Below are positions 8,295-17,017 of a stretch of 64,000 nucleotides of DNA, piece after piece. The notes beneath the pieces are model-generated. The model did no database searches and was not told the origin of the DNA. It saw only the letters and a program-made list of their open reading frames with translations. Both the position numbers and the translations under genes were made by a program. The stretch's first letter is position 1. Each line of letters begins with the position of its first letter. This DNA comes from Streptomyces amritsarensis (GTDB taxonomy: Bacteria; Actinomycetota; Actinomycetes; Streptomycetales; Streptomycetaceae): assembly GCF_001953875.1 (NCBI RefSeq), contig NZ_MQUR01000020.1, positions 1 to 64,000 on the forward strand, given 5' to 3'.

Positions 8295-9704
8295 TTAGAG
8301 GTCGAAGTACAGCTCGAACTCGTGCGGGTGCGGACGCTGCGCGATCGGGGCGATCTCGTGCGTGCGCTTGTAGTCGATCCAGGTCTCGATCAGGTCGGGG
8401 GTGAAGACACCGCCGGCCAGGAGGTACTCGTGGTCCTCCTCCAGGGCCTTGAGGACGTCCTCGAGGCTGGTCGGGACCTGCGGGACGTTCGCGTGCTCGT
8501 CCGGGGAGAGCTCGTAGAGGTCCTTGTCGATCGGCTCCATCGGCTCGATCTTGTTCTTGATGCCGTCGAGGCCCGCGAGGAGCAGGGCCGAGAAGGCCAG
8601 GTACGGGTTCGAGGACGGGTCCGGCGCGCGGAACTCGACGCGCTTGGCCTTCGGGTTCGAGCCCGTGATCGGGATGCGCATGGCGGCGGAGCGGTTGCGC
8701 TGCGAGTACACCATGTTGACCGGCGCCTCGAAGCCCGGCACCAGGCGGTGGTAGGAGTTCACCGTCGGGTTGGTGAAGGCGAGCAGCGACGGGGCGTGCT
8801 TGAGGATGCCGCCGATGTAGTAGCGGGCGGTGTCCGACAGGCCCGCGTAGCCGGCCTCGTCGTAGAACAGCGGCTCGCCGCCGGCCCACAGCGACTGGTG
8901 GACGTGCATGCCCGAGCCGTTGTCACCGAAGATCGGCTTCGGCATGAAGGTCGCGGTCTTGCCGTTCTTCCAGGCGACGTTCTTCACGATGTACTTGAAG
9001 AGCATCAGGTCGTCGGCCGCGGCCAGCAGCGTGTTGAACTTGTAGTTGATCTCGGCCTGGCCGCCGGTGCCGACCTCGTGGTGCTGGCGCTCGACCTGGA
9101 GGCCCTGGGCGTCGAGCTCCAGGGAGATCTCGGCGCGCAGGTCCGCGAAGTGGTCGACCGGGGCGACCGGGAAGTAGCCGCCCTTGTAGCGGACCTTGTA
9201 GCCGCGGTTGTTCTCCTCGGAACCGGTGTTCCAGGCGCCGGCCTCGGAGTCGATGTGGTAGAAGCCCTCGTTCGCGGTGGTCGCGAAGCGCACGCTGTCG
9301 AAGATGTAGAACTCGGCCTCGGGACCGAAGAACGCGGTGTCGGCGATTCCGGTGGAGGCGAGGTACGCCTCGGCCTTCTTCGCGATGTTGCGCGGGTCGC
9401 GGCTGTAGGCCTCACCCGTGATCGGGTCGTGGATGAAGAAGTTGATGTTCAGCGTCTTGTCGCGACGGAAGGGGTCCAGGCGCGCGGTGGTGATGTCGGC
9501 GCGCAGCGCCATGTCGGACTCGTGGATCGCCTGGAAGCCGCGGATCGAGGATCCGTCGAAGGCGAGCTCCTCCGCCGGGTCGAATGCCCGCGCCGGGATC
9601 GTGAAGTGCTGCATCACACCAGGCAGGTCGCAGAAGCGGACGTCGACGAACTTGACGTCGTTCTCCTCGATGTACTGCTTGACTTCGTCGGCGTTCTGGA
9701 ACAT
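8295..9704 (-). CDS. glnA: Glutamine synthetase type I (GSI-beta)
   Basis: This 469-residue enzyme joins ammonia to glutamate using ATP, forming the dodecameric cytoplasmic GSI. The start [12 protein letters not shown], the early VRFCDLPG, the active-site loop region and the NRSAAMRIP segment are all typical. Tyr397 in DKDLYEL is the adenylylation site of this subclass, so activity should be switched off by GlnE. AGGAGG precedes the ATG. The promoter region carries two tandem GlnR boxes at 9804-9841. A second, unrelated glutamine synthetase, glnII, lies in the same window. Confidence 0.98.
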   Translation of the reverse strand: MFQNADEVKQYIEENDVKFVDVRFCDLPGVMQHFTIPARAFDPAEELAFDGSSIRGFQAIHESDMALRADITTARLDPFRRDKTLNINFFIHDPITGEAYSRDPRNIAKKAEAYLASTGIADTAFFGPEAEFYIFDSVRFATTANEGFYHIDSEAGAWNTGSEENNRGYKVRYKGGYFPVAPVDHFADLRAEISLELDAQGLQVERQHHEVGTGGQAEINYKFNTLLAAADDLMLFKYIVKNVAWKNGKTATFMPKPIFGDNGSGMHVHQSLWAGGEPLFYDEAGYAGLSDTARYYIGGILKHAPSLLAFTNPTVNSYHRLVPGFEAPVNMVYSQRNRSAAMRIPITGSNPKAKRVEFRAPDPSSNPYLAFSALLLAGLDGIKNKIEPMEPIDKDLYELSPDEHANVPQVPTSLEDVLKALEEDHEYLLAGGVFTPDLIETWIDYKRTHEIAPIAQRPHPHEFELYFDL

Positions 9705-9803
9705 CCAACTCCTCCTACTCCCGGCCCCGGGGGAGGGACGGGCTTTATAGCTCGTGGTGCGTCAGTGCGGTGCCGCACGCTGACCCGACCATAAGCAGAC
9801 GGG

Positions 9804-9841
9804 ATTTCCCAAGCATGACCCATTTGTTTCGCACAAGTTAA
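9804..9841 (-). promoter_or_regulatory. Tandem GlnR boxes upstream of glnA
   Basis: Read on the minus strand from 9841 the site is TTAAC, 6 nt, GAAAC, 6 nt, GTCAT, 6 nt, GAAAT. This fits the Streptomyces GlnR consensus of alternating gTnAc and GaAAc boxes with 6-nt spacers. The site ends 100 nt before the glnA start. GlnR would activate glnA under nitrogen limitation. The divergent RDD gene starts 49 nt away and could share the site. Confidence 0.85.
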
Positions 9842-9889
9842 CCAGGGTCCGGCCGGAGTGCCGTGAGGCGCCACCGGTACCGTGGTCGG

Positions 9890-10357
9890 GTGGACAACAG
9901 ACAGGCAATCGGATCCTGGCTCTCCGGCCCCAAGGCGGCCGCCGAGGAGATGGGCGTCGACTTCGGCTATCCGGGCCAGCGGCTCGGCCTGCCGCAGCAG
10001 GGCTCCGGCTCGGTGGCGCGCTTCGGGCGCCGGATCGCAGCCGTGGCCCTCGACTGGATCGGCTGCCAGCTCATCGCCTACGGGCTGATCACCGGCGGGA
10101 ACCTGGGCGCCGCGGGCAACTGGACCCTCGGCCTCTTCGTGGCCCTGACCGTCCTGACGGTCGGCACCGTGGGCTTCACGCCCGGCAAGCGGCTGCTGGG
10201 CCTGCGCGTGGTCGCGGAGGACGGCGGCCGCCTCGGCATCGTCCGGGTGGTCGTGCGCACGCTGCTGCTGGCCCTGGTCGTCCCGGCGCTGATCTGGGAC
10301 CGCGACGGCCGCGGCCTCCACGACCGCCTCGCGCGCGCCGTCCAGGTCCGCATCTAG
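9890..10357 (+). CDS. RDD family membrane protein
   Basis: This 155-residue protein has a cytoplasmic N-terminal stretch, then the RDD signature: VARFGRRIAAVALDW with the conserved Arg and Asp at the start of helix 1. A second membrane helix follows (WTLGLFVALTVLTVGTV), then TPGKRLLGLRVV. The function of the family is poorly known; some members are linked to transport or stress. The GTG at 9890 (VDNRQ) is preferred over a GTG at 9863. It is divergent from glnA. Confidence 0.85.
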   Translation: MDNRQAIGSWLSGPKAAAEEMGVDFGYPGQRLGLPQQGSGSVARFGRRIAAVALDWIGCQLIAYGLITGGNLGAAGNWTLGLFVALTVLTVGTVGFTPGKRLLGLRVVAEDGGRLGIVRVVVRTLLLALVVPALIWDRDGRGLHDRLARAVQVRI

Positions 10358-10371
10358 CAGCTTGCGAGCAG

Positions 10372-10420
10372 ACACAGGGGCGCCCCCCGAGCCGGCCGGC
10401 TCGGGGGGCGCCCGTGTGTC
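10372..10420. terminator. Bidirectional terminator
   Basis: A stem of about 20 bp (GGGCGCCCCCCGAGCCG with its complement, plus flanking ACAC/GTGT) separates the convergent RDD and DUF4191 genes. Confidence 0.8.
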
Positions 10421-10444
10421 GTATACGAAAATCGGCTGAGCGTG

Positions 10445-11143
10445 TCAGCGCATCTTTCCGCCGCGCGGCATCTTCATGCCCTTGGGCATGGGGCCCTTCG
10501 GCAGCGGCATGTTGCTCATGAGGTCACCCATGGCACGCAGCTTGTCGTTGACCGCGGTGATCTGCGGGCCGGTCAGTACGCGCGGCAGCTTGAGCAGGGT
10601 GGTGCGCACCTTCTTGAGCGGCACCTCGCCCTCGCCCGTGCCCACGATGAAGTCGTGGACCGGCACGTCCGGCATGATCCGGGCCATCTTCTTCTTCTCG
10701 TTCGCGAGCAGCGGCTTCACCCGGTTCGGGTTGCCCTCGGCGATCAGCACGACGCCGGCCTTGCCCACGGCACGGTGGACGATGTCCTGCTGCCGGGTCA
10801 TCGCGATGGCCGGGGTGGTCGTCCAGCCCCGTCCCACGTTGTCCAGTACGGCCGCGGCCGCTCCCGGCTGTCCCTCCATCTGCCCGAAGGCAGCCCGCTC
10901 GGCCCGTCGCCCGAAGACGATCGCCATCGCGAGGAAAGCCACCAGGAAGCCCAGGATGCCCAGGTAGACCGGGTGGTCGATCAGGAAGCCGATCGCAAGA
11001 AAGACACCGAAGGTGACGATTCCCACGCCCGCGACGATCAGACCGACCTTCGGGTCGGCCTTGCGCGTCATCTTGTACGTCAGGGCGATCTGCTTCAGTC
11101 GCCCGGGGTTCGCAGCAGTCTCTGCGTTTGACTTCCTCGCCAT
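10445..11143 (-). CDS. DUF4191 membrane protein
   Basis: This 232-residue protein starts MARKSNAE at 11143, followed by a basic stretch. Two close membrane helices follow (VGLIVAGVGIVTFGVFLAIGF and LGILGFLVAFLAMAIVFG), then a long cytoplasmic part ending in a Met/Lys/Gly-rich tail. This is the DUF4191 family, which in actinobacteria stands beside lipA as it does here. The conserved link suggests a role related to lipoate metabolism or to the membrane, but nothing is proven. The frame is open further upstream, but that part has no family resemblance. Confidence 0.85.
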   Translation of the reverse strand: MARKSNAETAANPGRLKQIALTYKMTRKADPKVGLIVAGVGIVTFGVFLAIGFLIDHPVYLGILGFLVAFLAMAIVFGRRAERAAFGQMEGQPGAAAAVLDNVGRGWTTTPAIAMTRQQDIVHRAVGKAGVVLIAEGNPNRVKPLLANEKKKMARIMPDVPVHDFIVGTGEGEVPLKKVRTTLLKLPRVLTGPQITAVNDKLRAMGDLMSNMPLPKGPMPKGMKMPRGGKMR

Positions 11144-11153
11144 ACAGCGAAGT

Positions 11154-11351
11154 TTACGTGGCCTGCGGGGTTCGGGTAGCCGCGGCCTCAAGTACGTGTT
11201 CGGTTTCGACCCGGTCCTTGGCCCTCTTGCGGTCCTCCAGGACCGCCGTCCAGGCGTTGCGGCGGGCCCCGCTCATGAGGAGGGATTCGAGGCCCCGGAA
11301 GGCGTCGGAGAGCGTCGGGATGGCGATGGCGCGTACGGGCGCGGCCTGCAT
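11154..11351 (-). CDS. Small conserved-type protein between lipA and DUF4191
   Basis: This 65-residue protein starts MQAAPVRAIAIPTLSDAF and ends in a charged helix rich in Arg, Lys and Glu. The ATG at 11351 is picked because AAAGGGA stands about 8 nt upstream; GTG at 11378 lacks a ribosome site. A promoter-like pair lies at 11433-11461. No domain is recognised. Its place, on the same strand between lipA and the DUF4191 gene, fits the small hypothetical gene found there in other Streptomyces (from memory). Confidence 0.6.
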   Translation of the reverse strand: MQAAPVRAIAIPTLSDAFRGLESLLMSGARRNAWTAVLEDRKRAKDRVETEHVLEAAATRTPQAT

Positions 11352-11432
11352 GATGTCGATCCCTTTCACGATGCTCACGTCTTCGCGAGGTGGGCGGGTG
11401 TCTACGGTGCGTGGACCCAGCGTCACTGACTG

Positions 11433-11461
11433 GTGTTACCAGGGCGTGACCGGTCGGTCAA
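11433..11461 (-). promoter_or_regulatory. Sigma70-type promoter candidate
   Basis: On the minus strand TTGACC (-35) and TAACAC (-10) are 17 bp apart, which points to a start about 75 nt before the small gene at 11351. The short spacing to the DUF4191 gene suggests that both genes could be read from here. Confidence 0.45.
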
Positions 11462-11598
11462 ATGTGATGGACACGTTGCATACGCCGACGCGGCCCGCCG
11501 GGTTCTCTCCTCGGGAAAGAGCCTAGGGGCCGCGCCGATGCGGTATTACTCATCAGTAGCACTTTGTGCGCGACTTCACACGTACAGTCGCGCCCAGG

Positions 11599-12564
11599 TC
11601 ACACGGTCGCGTGCCCCTCGGCACCGCTGCGCTTCTCCATGGCCTGCTGGTAGAGGCGGCCCGCACGGTACGAGGACCGGACGAGCGGGCCGGACATCAC
11701 GCCCGAGTAGCCGATCTCCTCGGCCTCCTTCGCCAGCTCCACGAACTCGGCCGGCTTCACCCAGCGCTCGACGGGGTGGTGCCGCGGCGAGGGCCGCAGG
11801 TACTGGGTGATGGTGATGAGCTCGCAGCCGGCCTCGTGCAGGTCCTTCAGGGCCTGCGAGACCTCCTCGCGCTCCTCGCCCATGCCGAGGATCAGGTTCG
11901 ACTTGGTGACCAGGCCGTATTCGCGCGCCTTGGTGATCACGTCGAGGGAGCGCTCGTAGCGGAAGCCCGGGCGGATCCGCTTGAAGATCCGCGGCACCGT
12001 CTCGACGTTGTGCGCGAAGACCTCGGGGCGGGAGGCGAAGACCTCCTCCAGCAGCTCCGGCACCGCGTTGAAGTCGGGGGCCAGCAGCTCGACCTTGGTG
12101 TGGCCGGCCTCGCGGCCCGCCGTCTGCTGGTGGATCTGGCGCACGGTCTCCGCGTACAGCCAGGCACCGCCGTCGGCCAGGTCGTCGCGGGCGACGCCGG
12201 TGATGGTGGCGTAGTTCAGGTCCATGGTGACGACGGACTCGCCGACGCGGCGCGGCTCGTCGCGGTCCAGCGCCTCGGGCTTGCCCGTGTCGATCTGGCA
12301 GAAGTCGCAGCGCCGGGTGCACTGGTCACCGCCGATGAGGAAGGTGGCCTCGCGGTCCTCCCAGCATTCGTAGATGTTGGGACAGCCGGCCTCCTGGCAC
12401 ACCGTGTGCAGTCCTTCGCCCTTCACCAGGGCCTGCATCTTGGTGTACTCGGGGCCCATCTTCGCCCGGGTCTTGATCCACTCGGGCTTGCGCTCGATGG
12501 GGGTCTGGGCATTCCGGACCTCGAGGCGCAGCATCTTGCGTCCGTCGGGTGCGACTGCGGACAC
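11599..12564 (-). CDS. lipA: Lipoyl synthase
   Basis: LipA is a radical SAM enzyme that inserts two sulfur atoms into the octanoyl chain bound to E2 subunits or GcvH. The 321-residue length is normal. The auxiliary cluster motif is seen in [13 protein letters not shown] and the radical SAM motif in [12 protein letters not shown] start at 12564 is preceded by AGGGAG. It follows lipB on the same strand with a 119-nt gap. Its products serve pyruvate dehydrogenase (aceE here), 2-oxoglutarate dehydrogenase and glycine cleavage. Confidence 0.97.
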   Translation of the reverse strand: MSAVAPDGRKMLRLEVRNAQTPIERKPEWIKTRAKMGPEYTKMQALVKGEGLHTVCQEAGCPNIYECWEDREATFLIGGDQCTRRCDFCQIDTGKPEALDRDEPRRVGESVVTMDLNYATITGVARDDLADGGAWLYAETVRQIHQQTAGREAGHTKVELLAPDFNAVPELLEEVFASRPEVFAHNVETVPRIFKRIRPGFRYERSLDVITKAREYGLVTKSNLILGMGEEREEVSQALKDLHEAGCELITITQYLRPSPRHHPVERWVKPAEFVELAKEAEEIGYSGVMSGPLVRSSYRAGRLYQQAMEKRSGAEGHATV

Positions 12565-12683
12565 GACCGGCTCCCTGTGACTTCGATTGTTCGGGCGCCC
12601 ACCAGGGTACGCCCGTAATTTCGTACGCTCTTACGTCGCCCAACCTGCGGGCGGCCGGACTCATTCCCGCAGCCGGGAGGTCT

Positions 12684-13475
12684 CTATGCGGTCTCGATCT
12701 CGCGGGGACGCAACTCGGCGTGCTCCAGTACGTCCTTCAGGTGGCGTTCGACGACCGGCAGCACCTCGGCGATGGTGACCTCCCGGCCCAGTTCGTACGA
12801 GAGCGAGGTCACACCGGCGTCGCGGATCCCGCAGGGGATGATCCGGTCGAACCAGGTGCTGTCCGGGTTCACGTTGAGAGCGAAGCCGTGCATCGTGACG
12901 CCCTTGGCGACCCGGATCCCGATGGCGGCGAGCTTGCGGTCCTCGCGCCGCTGGCCGGCGTTGGAGGGGGCGTACTCGGGGCCGTTGAGCCGGGGGTCGA
13001 ACTCCTCGTCGGCGAGCCGCGGGTCGAAGTCCAGGGAGAGGCCGCCGATCTTCGGGCGCTCCTCGACCGGGTCGCCGAGCACCCACACGCCGGAGCGGCC
13101 CTCGACCCGGGTGGTCTCCAGGCCGAACTCGGCGGCGGTGCGGATCAGCGCCTCCTCCAGGCGGCGCACGTGGGCGACCACGTCCACCGGCCGGGGCAGC
13201 TTCATGATCGGGTAGCCGACGAGCTGGCCGGGGCCGTGCCAGGTGATCTTCCCGCCGCGGTCCACGTCGATGACGGGGGTGCCGTCGAGCGGGCGCTCAC
13301 TGGGGTCGGTGCGCCGGCCCGCCGTGTAGACCGGCAGGTGCTCCACCAGCAGGCAGGTGTCCTCGACCTCGTCCGCGAAGCGGGCCGCGTGCACCCTGCG
13401 CTGCTCCTCCCAGGCCTGGGTGTACTCGACGGATTCGGCTCCGAAGCCCAGACGGACAAACCCAAGCTCAGCCAC
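12684..13475 (-). CDS. lipB: Octanoyltransferase
   Basis: LipB moves the octanoyl group from acyl carrier protein to lipoyl domains, the step before LipA. The LipB signature [17 protein letters not shown] is present, as are the catalytic lysine region [14 protein letters not shown] and the cysteine in IIPCGIRD. At 263 residues it has normal length. The GTG start at 13475 has GGAGG about 8 nt upstream. The reading direction is lipB then lipA, probably one transcript. Confidence 0.96.
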   Translation of the reverse strand: MAELGFVRLGFGAESVEYTQAWEEQRRVHAARFADEVEDTCLLVEHLPVYTAGRRTDPSERPLDGTPVIDVDRGGKITWHGPGQLVGYPIMKLPRPVDVVAHVRRLEEALIRTAAEFGLETTRVEGRSGVWVLGDPVEERPKIGGLSLDFDPRLADEEFDPRLNGPEYAPSNAGQRREDRKLAAIGIRVAKGVTMHGFALNVNPDSTWFDRIIPCGIRDAGVTSLSYELGREVTIAEVLPVVERHLKDVLEHAELRPREIETA

Positions 13476-13551
13476 CGCAGCGCCTCCTCATTGAACCTGC
13501 TGTGTGCACGTACTTCACTGGGCAAGGGTACGGCCGCCCGTGCGGACCCCT

Positions 13552-13872
13552 TCAGGGCCCCGCTTGCGGCTCGGGGCCGGGCTCGGCGGCGGGCTCGGGG
13601 CCGGGCTCCGGCAGGGGCCACGGCAGTTGCTTCGGCCGGCGGCGGCCCTTGGGCGGGCGGTCGGGGTCCTCGTCCGCGCGCGGCAGCCGCCGGTGGCCCT
13701 CCGAGTGGTCGTTCACCCAGCCGCACACGCCACAGGCGTAACGCCCGTCGAGCCCCGCGATGTAGGTGCCGCAGCGCCGGCACTCGGCCTCGGTCAGCTC
13801 GGGCGGCGGCAGCGGAGCGGTGGATTCGCGCCGCTCCTCGGGCAGGTGTGACGGGTGGTGCCGGCGGGTCAT
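13552..13872 (-). CDS. Small zinc-ribbon protein
   Basis: This 106-residue protein contains CRRC and CGVC, spaced 13 residues apart, which form a likely zinc ribbon (about residues 31-51). A basic stretch with RRRPKQ follows, then a Pro/Glu repeat tail (PEPGPEPAAEPGPEP). No enzyme domain is seen. It lies upstream of lipB on the same strand with a 76-nt gap and may share its transcript. Function unknown. Confidence 0.65.
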   Translation of the reverse strand: MTRRHHPSHLPEERRESTAPLPPPELTEAECRRCGTYIAGLDGRYACGVCGWVNDHSEGHRRLPRADEDPDRPPKGRRRPKQLPWPLPEPGPEPAAEPGPEPQAGP

Positions 13873-14044
13873 GGCCCGCAGCGTACGCGGGCGGAGGGGC
13901 CGAGTCCGTAAAGAGCCCTACCGATTCTGCACACGATCGGATGAATGTAGGGCAGAGAGGGCGGCGTGGGCGACGTTCGCCGCTACATTCACGCCGTTCA
14001 AGGGCCGGGACTCCGGTCCGTCACGTCAGGAAACCGTGGAGCCG

Positions 14045-15484
14045 ATGACGGAACGACCTGCCCAGCGCGTCCCCAACCGCCAGCTGGCGGCGCTGATCGC
14101 GGAAGCCGGGTTCTCCAACGCCGGGCTCGCCCGCCGCGTCGACCAGCTCGGTCTGGAACACGGTCTCGACCTGCGGTACGACAAGACCTCCGTGACCCGC
14201 TGGCTGCGCGGCCAGCAGCCGCGCGGAACGACCCCGGCGCTGATCGCCGAGGTCTTCACCCGGCGGCTCGGCCGCCGGCTCTCCGCGCAGGACCTGGGCC
14301 TGGACGCCTGCGCCCCGGTCTACGCGGGGCTGGAGTTCGCGGCCACCCCCGAGGAGGCCGTGGACATCGCGAGCGGCCTGTGGCGCAAGGACTCCGGCTC
14401 CCACGCCGAGCTCCGCAAGATCGCCTTCACGCCGGCCGGGCTGGTCGTGCCCAGCCGGGACTGGCTGATCGGGCGGCCCGACGAACGCGTGGCCCGGGGC
14501 GCTGAACCGGCCGCGGCCCGCGTCCCGCTCCAGGGCCGGGCCTCGGTGCCCCGGCAGCGGCAGATCGACCGGGGGCCGGGGCAGCGCGTGACGGCGGGCG
14601 ACATCGCCGCGCTGCGGTCGGTCGGCGAGCTGTTCCGGACCCTGGACCACACCTACGGCGGCGGGCACGCCCGCCAGGCCCTCGTGCGGTACCTGGAGCA
14701 CGAGGCCGAGCCGATGCTCCGGGGGACCTACGGCGAGACCACGGGGCGGCGGCTGTTCGCCGCCGCCGCGGACCTGACCCGGCTCGCGGGCTGGACCTCG
14801 TACGACATCGCCGCGCACGGGCTCGCCCAGCGGTACTTCGTGCAGGCCCTGCGGCTCGCGCAGGCGGCCGGGGACCGCCCGTACGGCTCGTACGTGCTGG
14901 TCACCATGAGCCGGCAGGCGGTCTACCTCGGGCACGGCCGGGAGGCGGTGCAGCTGGCGCGGGTGGCCCAGCAGGGCGTGGGCTCCGGCCCGCCCCCGGT
15001 GGTGCAGGCGCTGCTGCACGCGGCGGAGGCGCGCGGGCACGCGGTCCTCGGCGAGGTCCGGGCCGCGACGGCCTCGCTGGTGCGGGCCGAGCGGGCGCTG
15101 GGCGCGGCCCGGCCGGGGGACGACGTGCCGCACTGGGCGCGGCTGTACGACGAGGCGCAGCTCGCGGACGAGTTCGGGCACTGCCACCGGGACCTCCAGC
15201 AGTACCGGGCCTCGGCGCAGCACGCGGAGCGGTCGCTGCAGCTCAGGGCCCCCGGCTTCGCGCGGTCGCGGCTGTTCTGCCGGGTGGTGCTGGCCACGGC
15301 CCGGCTGGGGCTGGGCGAACTGGACCAGGCGTGCGCCCTGGGTGCGGAGGCGGCGCAGCAGGCGATGGAGATGCGGTCGGTGCGGGCGGTGGAGTACGTA
15401 CGGGACTTCGAGCGGCGGCTGGAGCCGTACCGGGACGCGTCGGCGGTGCGGACCTACCGGGACCGGGTGGCGGCGCTGTCCTGA
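14045..15484 (+). CDS. NsdA-type regulator with TPR-like repeats
   Basis: This 479-residue protein has an N-terminal helix-turn-helix-like part (NRQLAALIAEAGFSNAGLARRVDQ, then SVTRWLRGQQPRGTTPALIAEVFTRRLGR). A long all-helical region follows with TPR-like units. The architecture resembles the Streptomyces NsdA/NsdB type of regulators, which affect development and antibiotic production; that is a family analogy. The ATG at 14045 is used although the frame is open back to 13766, because that part overlaps the zinc-ribbon gene and lacks similarity. The target is unknown. Confidence 0.8.
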   Translation: MTERPAQRVPNRQLAALIAEAGFSNAGLARRVDQLGLEHGLDLRYDKTSVTRWLRGQQPRGTTPALIAEVFTRRLGRRLSAQDLGLDACAPVYAGLEFAATPEEAVDIASGLWRKDSGSHAELRKIAFTPAGLVVPSRDWLIGRPDERVARGAEPAAARVPLQGRASVPRQRQIDRGPGQRVTAGDIAALRSVGELFRTLDHTYGGGHARQALVRYLEHEAEPMLRGTYGETTGRRLFAAAADLTRLAGWTSYDIAAHGLAQRYFVQALRLAQAAGDRPYGSYVLVTMSRQAVYLGHGREAVQLARVAQQGVGSGPPPVVQALLHAAEARGHAVLGEVRAATASLVRAERALGAARPGDDVPHWARLYDEAQLADEFGHCHRDLQQYRASAQHAERSLQLRAPGFARSRLFCRVVLATARLGLGELDQACALGAEAAQQAMEMRSVRAVEYVRDFERRLEPYRDASAVRTYRDRVAALS

Positions 15485-15539
15485 TCGCGGCGGGAACCGG
15501 GCGCCGGGGCCGCCGGGCCGCCCGGGTGCCGGGGTACGG

Positions 15540-15577
15540 CAGGGGCCCGGTCCCGAGGCGGGAGGACCGGACCCCTG
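15540..15577. terminator. Bidirectional terminator
   Basis: CAGGGG-CCGGTCC pairs with GGACCGG-CCCCTG around a G/A-rich loop, between the convergent TPR regulator and FAD oxidoreductase genes. Confidence 0.75.
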
Positions 15578-15592
15578 TGTCGTGGGTGGTTC

Positions 15593-16864
15593 TCAGGCCG
15601 CCACCGGGAGTGCGGGCTCCGGGGCGACCGGGAGCGGGATGCCGAAGTCGCGCAGGATCGCGCCGCCTGCGCGGCGGGCCGAGTGCAGGGCGCCCTGGAC
15701 GGTGTTGGTGTCGCGGTGGTCGCCGCACACGTAGAGCCCGGCCAGGACGCGCACCGGTCGGCGTCGGTCGTGCGGCGGGGGCATGGCGGGGACGGCCTCC
15801 GGGGTGTGGTGGACGGCCAGCAGCTCCCACTCGCGGGTGCTGGTGTCGTAGAGGCGGGCGAGTCGCGAGGCGACGGTGCGCAGCGCCGGCGGCGGGCCGA
15901 GCACGGTCGTGGTGACCAGGCTGCGGCCGGCCGGGGCCCGCGTCGGGTCGACCGCGCTCATGACGGCGGTGTGGGAGACGGGCCAGTTGGGGTCCCCGTC
16001 CAGGATCAGCGAGCCGTCCCGGGGCAGGGGGCCGGCGGTGGCGTGGTGCAGGACGGTGACCTCGTGGAACGCGGGCACGCGCAGTCCGGGCAGGAGTTCG
16101 GCGGCGGCGCGGGCGCCGGTGGCGAGCAGGACGGAGCGGCAGCGGAAGTCGCCGTGCTCCTCGGTGGTGACCAGGTTGGTGGCCACCGACCGGACCCTGA
16201 CGCCGGTCCGTACCGTGCCGGGCGGCAGGCCCACCGCGAGCAGGTCGGGCAGGGCCGCCGCGCCGCCTTCGGGCACGGCGAGCCGGCCGCGGGCGAAGGT
16301 GCGCAGGGCCAGGTCGGCGACCCGGCTGGAGGTGGTGAGCTCCGGGTCGCGGAGCAGGGCGGCGAGCAGCGGCCGGAGCACGCCGTGCAGGGTGCGCGAC
16401 GGCAGACCGCGGGTGCGCAGGGCGGCGGCCGCGGTGCGTTCGGGCCGGGCGAGCAGCTTGTCCTCGGGCAGCGCGGCGAGCCTGCCGAGGGCGGCGCTGA
16501 GCCGGGCCTGGTCGAGGGAGCCGCTGGCCAGGGCCCGGGCGGGAGTGAGGGACCCGGCCCGCAGCTGCCTGCCGTCGGTGTGGACCAGGACGCCGGGCGT
16601 GAAGGGGCGCAGGACCAGGGCCCGCAGGGCGTGGGTGCGCTCGAGTTCGCCGTACGCGGTGTTGAGCAACTGGGCGGTCCGGTCGAGCCGGAACCCGTCG
16701 GCCGAGGCGGTGGCCATCCGTCCGCCGGGATCGTCCGCGGCCTCCAGGACGGTGACCGTGACCCCGGCTGCGATCAGGTGGTGCGCGGCCGCGAGTCCTG
16801 AGACTCCGGCTCCTACGATGACGACGTCCGCATGGTGTGCGGCATTGGGTGCGCTGCTGAGCAC
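15593..16864 (-). CDS. FAD-dependent oxidoreductase (amine oxidase/desaturase fold)
   Basis: This 423-residue protein has an N-terminal FAD-binding motif VVIVGAGVSGLAAAHHL, then VLEAADDPGGRM. The C-terminal YVCGDHRDTNTVQGALHS closes the FAD site. This is the fold of protoporphyrinogen oxidase, phytoene desaturase and amine oxidases; the substrate is not clear. GTG at 16864 has a strong GGGGAGGGG upstream. Four phased 8-bp repeats lie about 100-150 nt before the start. The upstream TIGR01777 gene on the same strand may be a partner. Confidence 0.85.
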   Translation of the reverse strand: MLSSAPNAAHHADVVIVGAGVSGLAAAHHLIAAGVTVTVLEAADDPGGRMATASADGFRLDRTAQLLNTAYGELERTHALRALVLRPFTPGVLVHTDGRQLRAGSLTPARALASGSLDQARLSAALGRLAALPEDKLLARPERTAAAALRTRGLPSRTLHGVLRPLLAALLRDPELTTSSRVADLALRTFARGRLAVPEGGAAALPDLLAVGLPPGTVRTGVRVRSVATNLVTTEEHGDFRCRSVLLATGARAAAELLPGLRVPAFHEVTVLHHATAGPLPRDGSLILDGDPNWPVSHTAVMSAVDPTRAPAGRSLVTTTVLGPPPALRTVASRLARLYDTSTREWELLAVHHTPEAVPAMPPPHDRRRPVRVLAGLYVCGDHRDTNTVQGALHSARRAGGAILRDFGIPLPVAPEPALPVAA

Positions 16865-16961
16865 GTGCCCCTCCCCGAGGTCGGCGCGGCTGTGTGGGGA
16901 TCCTCCTTCCCTCAACCGGTCGAACGGGAACCCTCGTTGGACCGGGTATTGCGGACAACTC

Positions 16962-17011
16962 CGGTCGCACGACGGTCGCATCCGGGTCACGAACGGTCGC
17001 ACACGGTCGCA
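16962..17011. repeat. Four phased CGGTCGCA repeats
   Basis: CGGTCGCA occurs at 16962, 16973, 16994 and 17004, with intervals of 11, 21 and 10 bp, close to whole turns of DNA. The array begins 7 nt past the end of the TIGR01777 gene and lies about 100 nt upstream of the FAD oxidoreductase. On the minus strand TTGTCC lies just downstream as a possible -35. This looks like an activator or iterated operator site. Confidence 0.6.
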
Positions 17012-17017
17012 CGCCGA

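Noticed and set aside
13766..14044. N-terminal extension of the TPR regulator
   Set aside because: It overlaps the zinc-ribbon gene on the other strand and shows no family similarity; ATG at 14045 is better.
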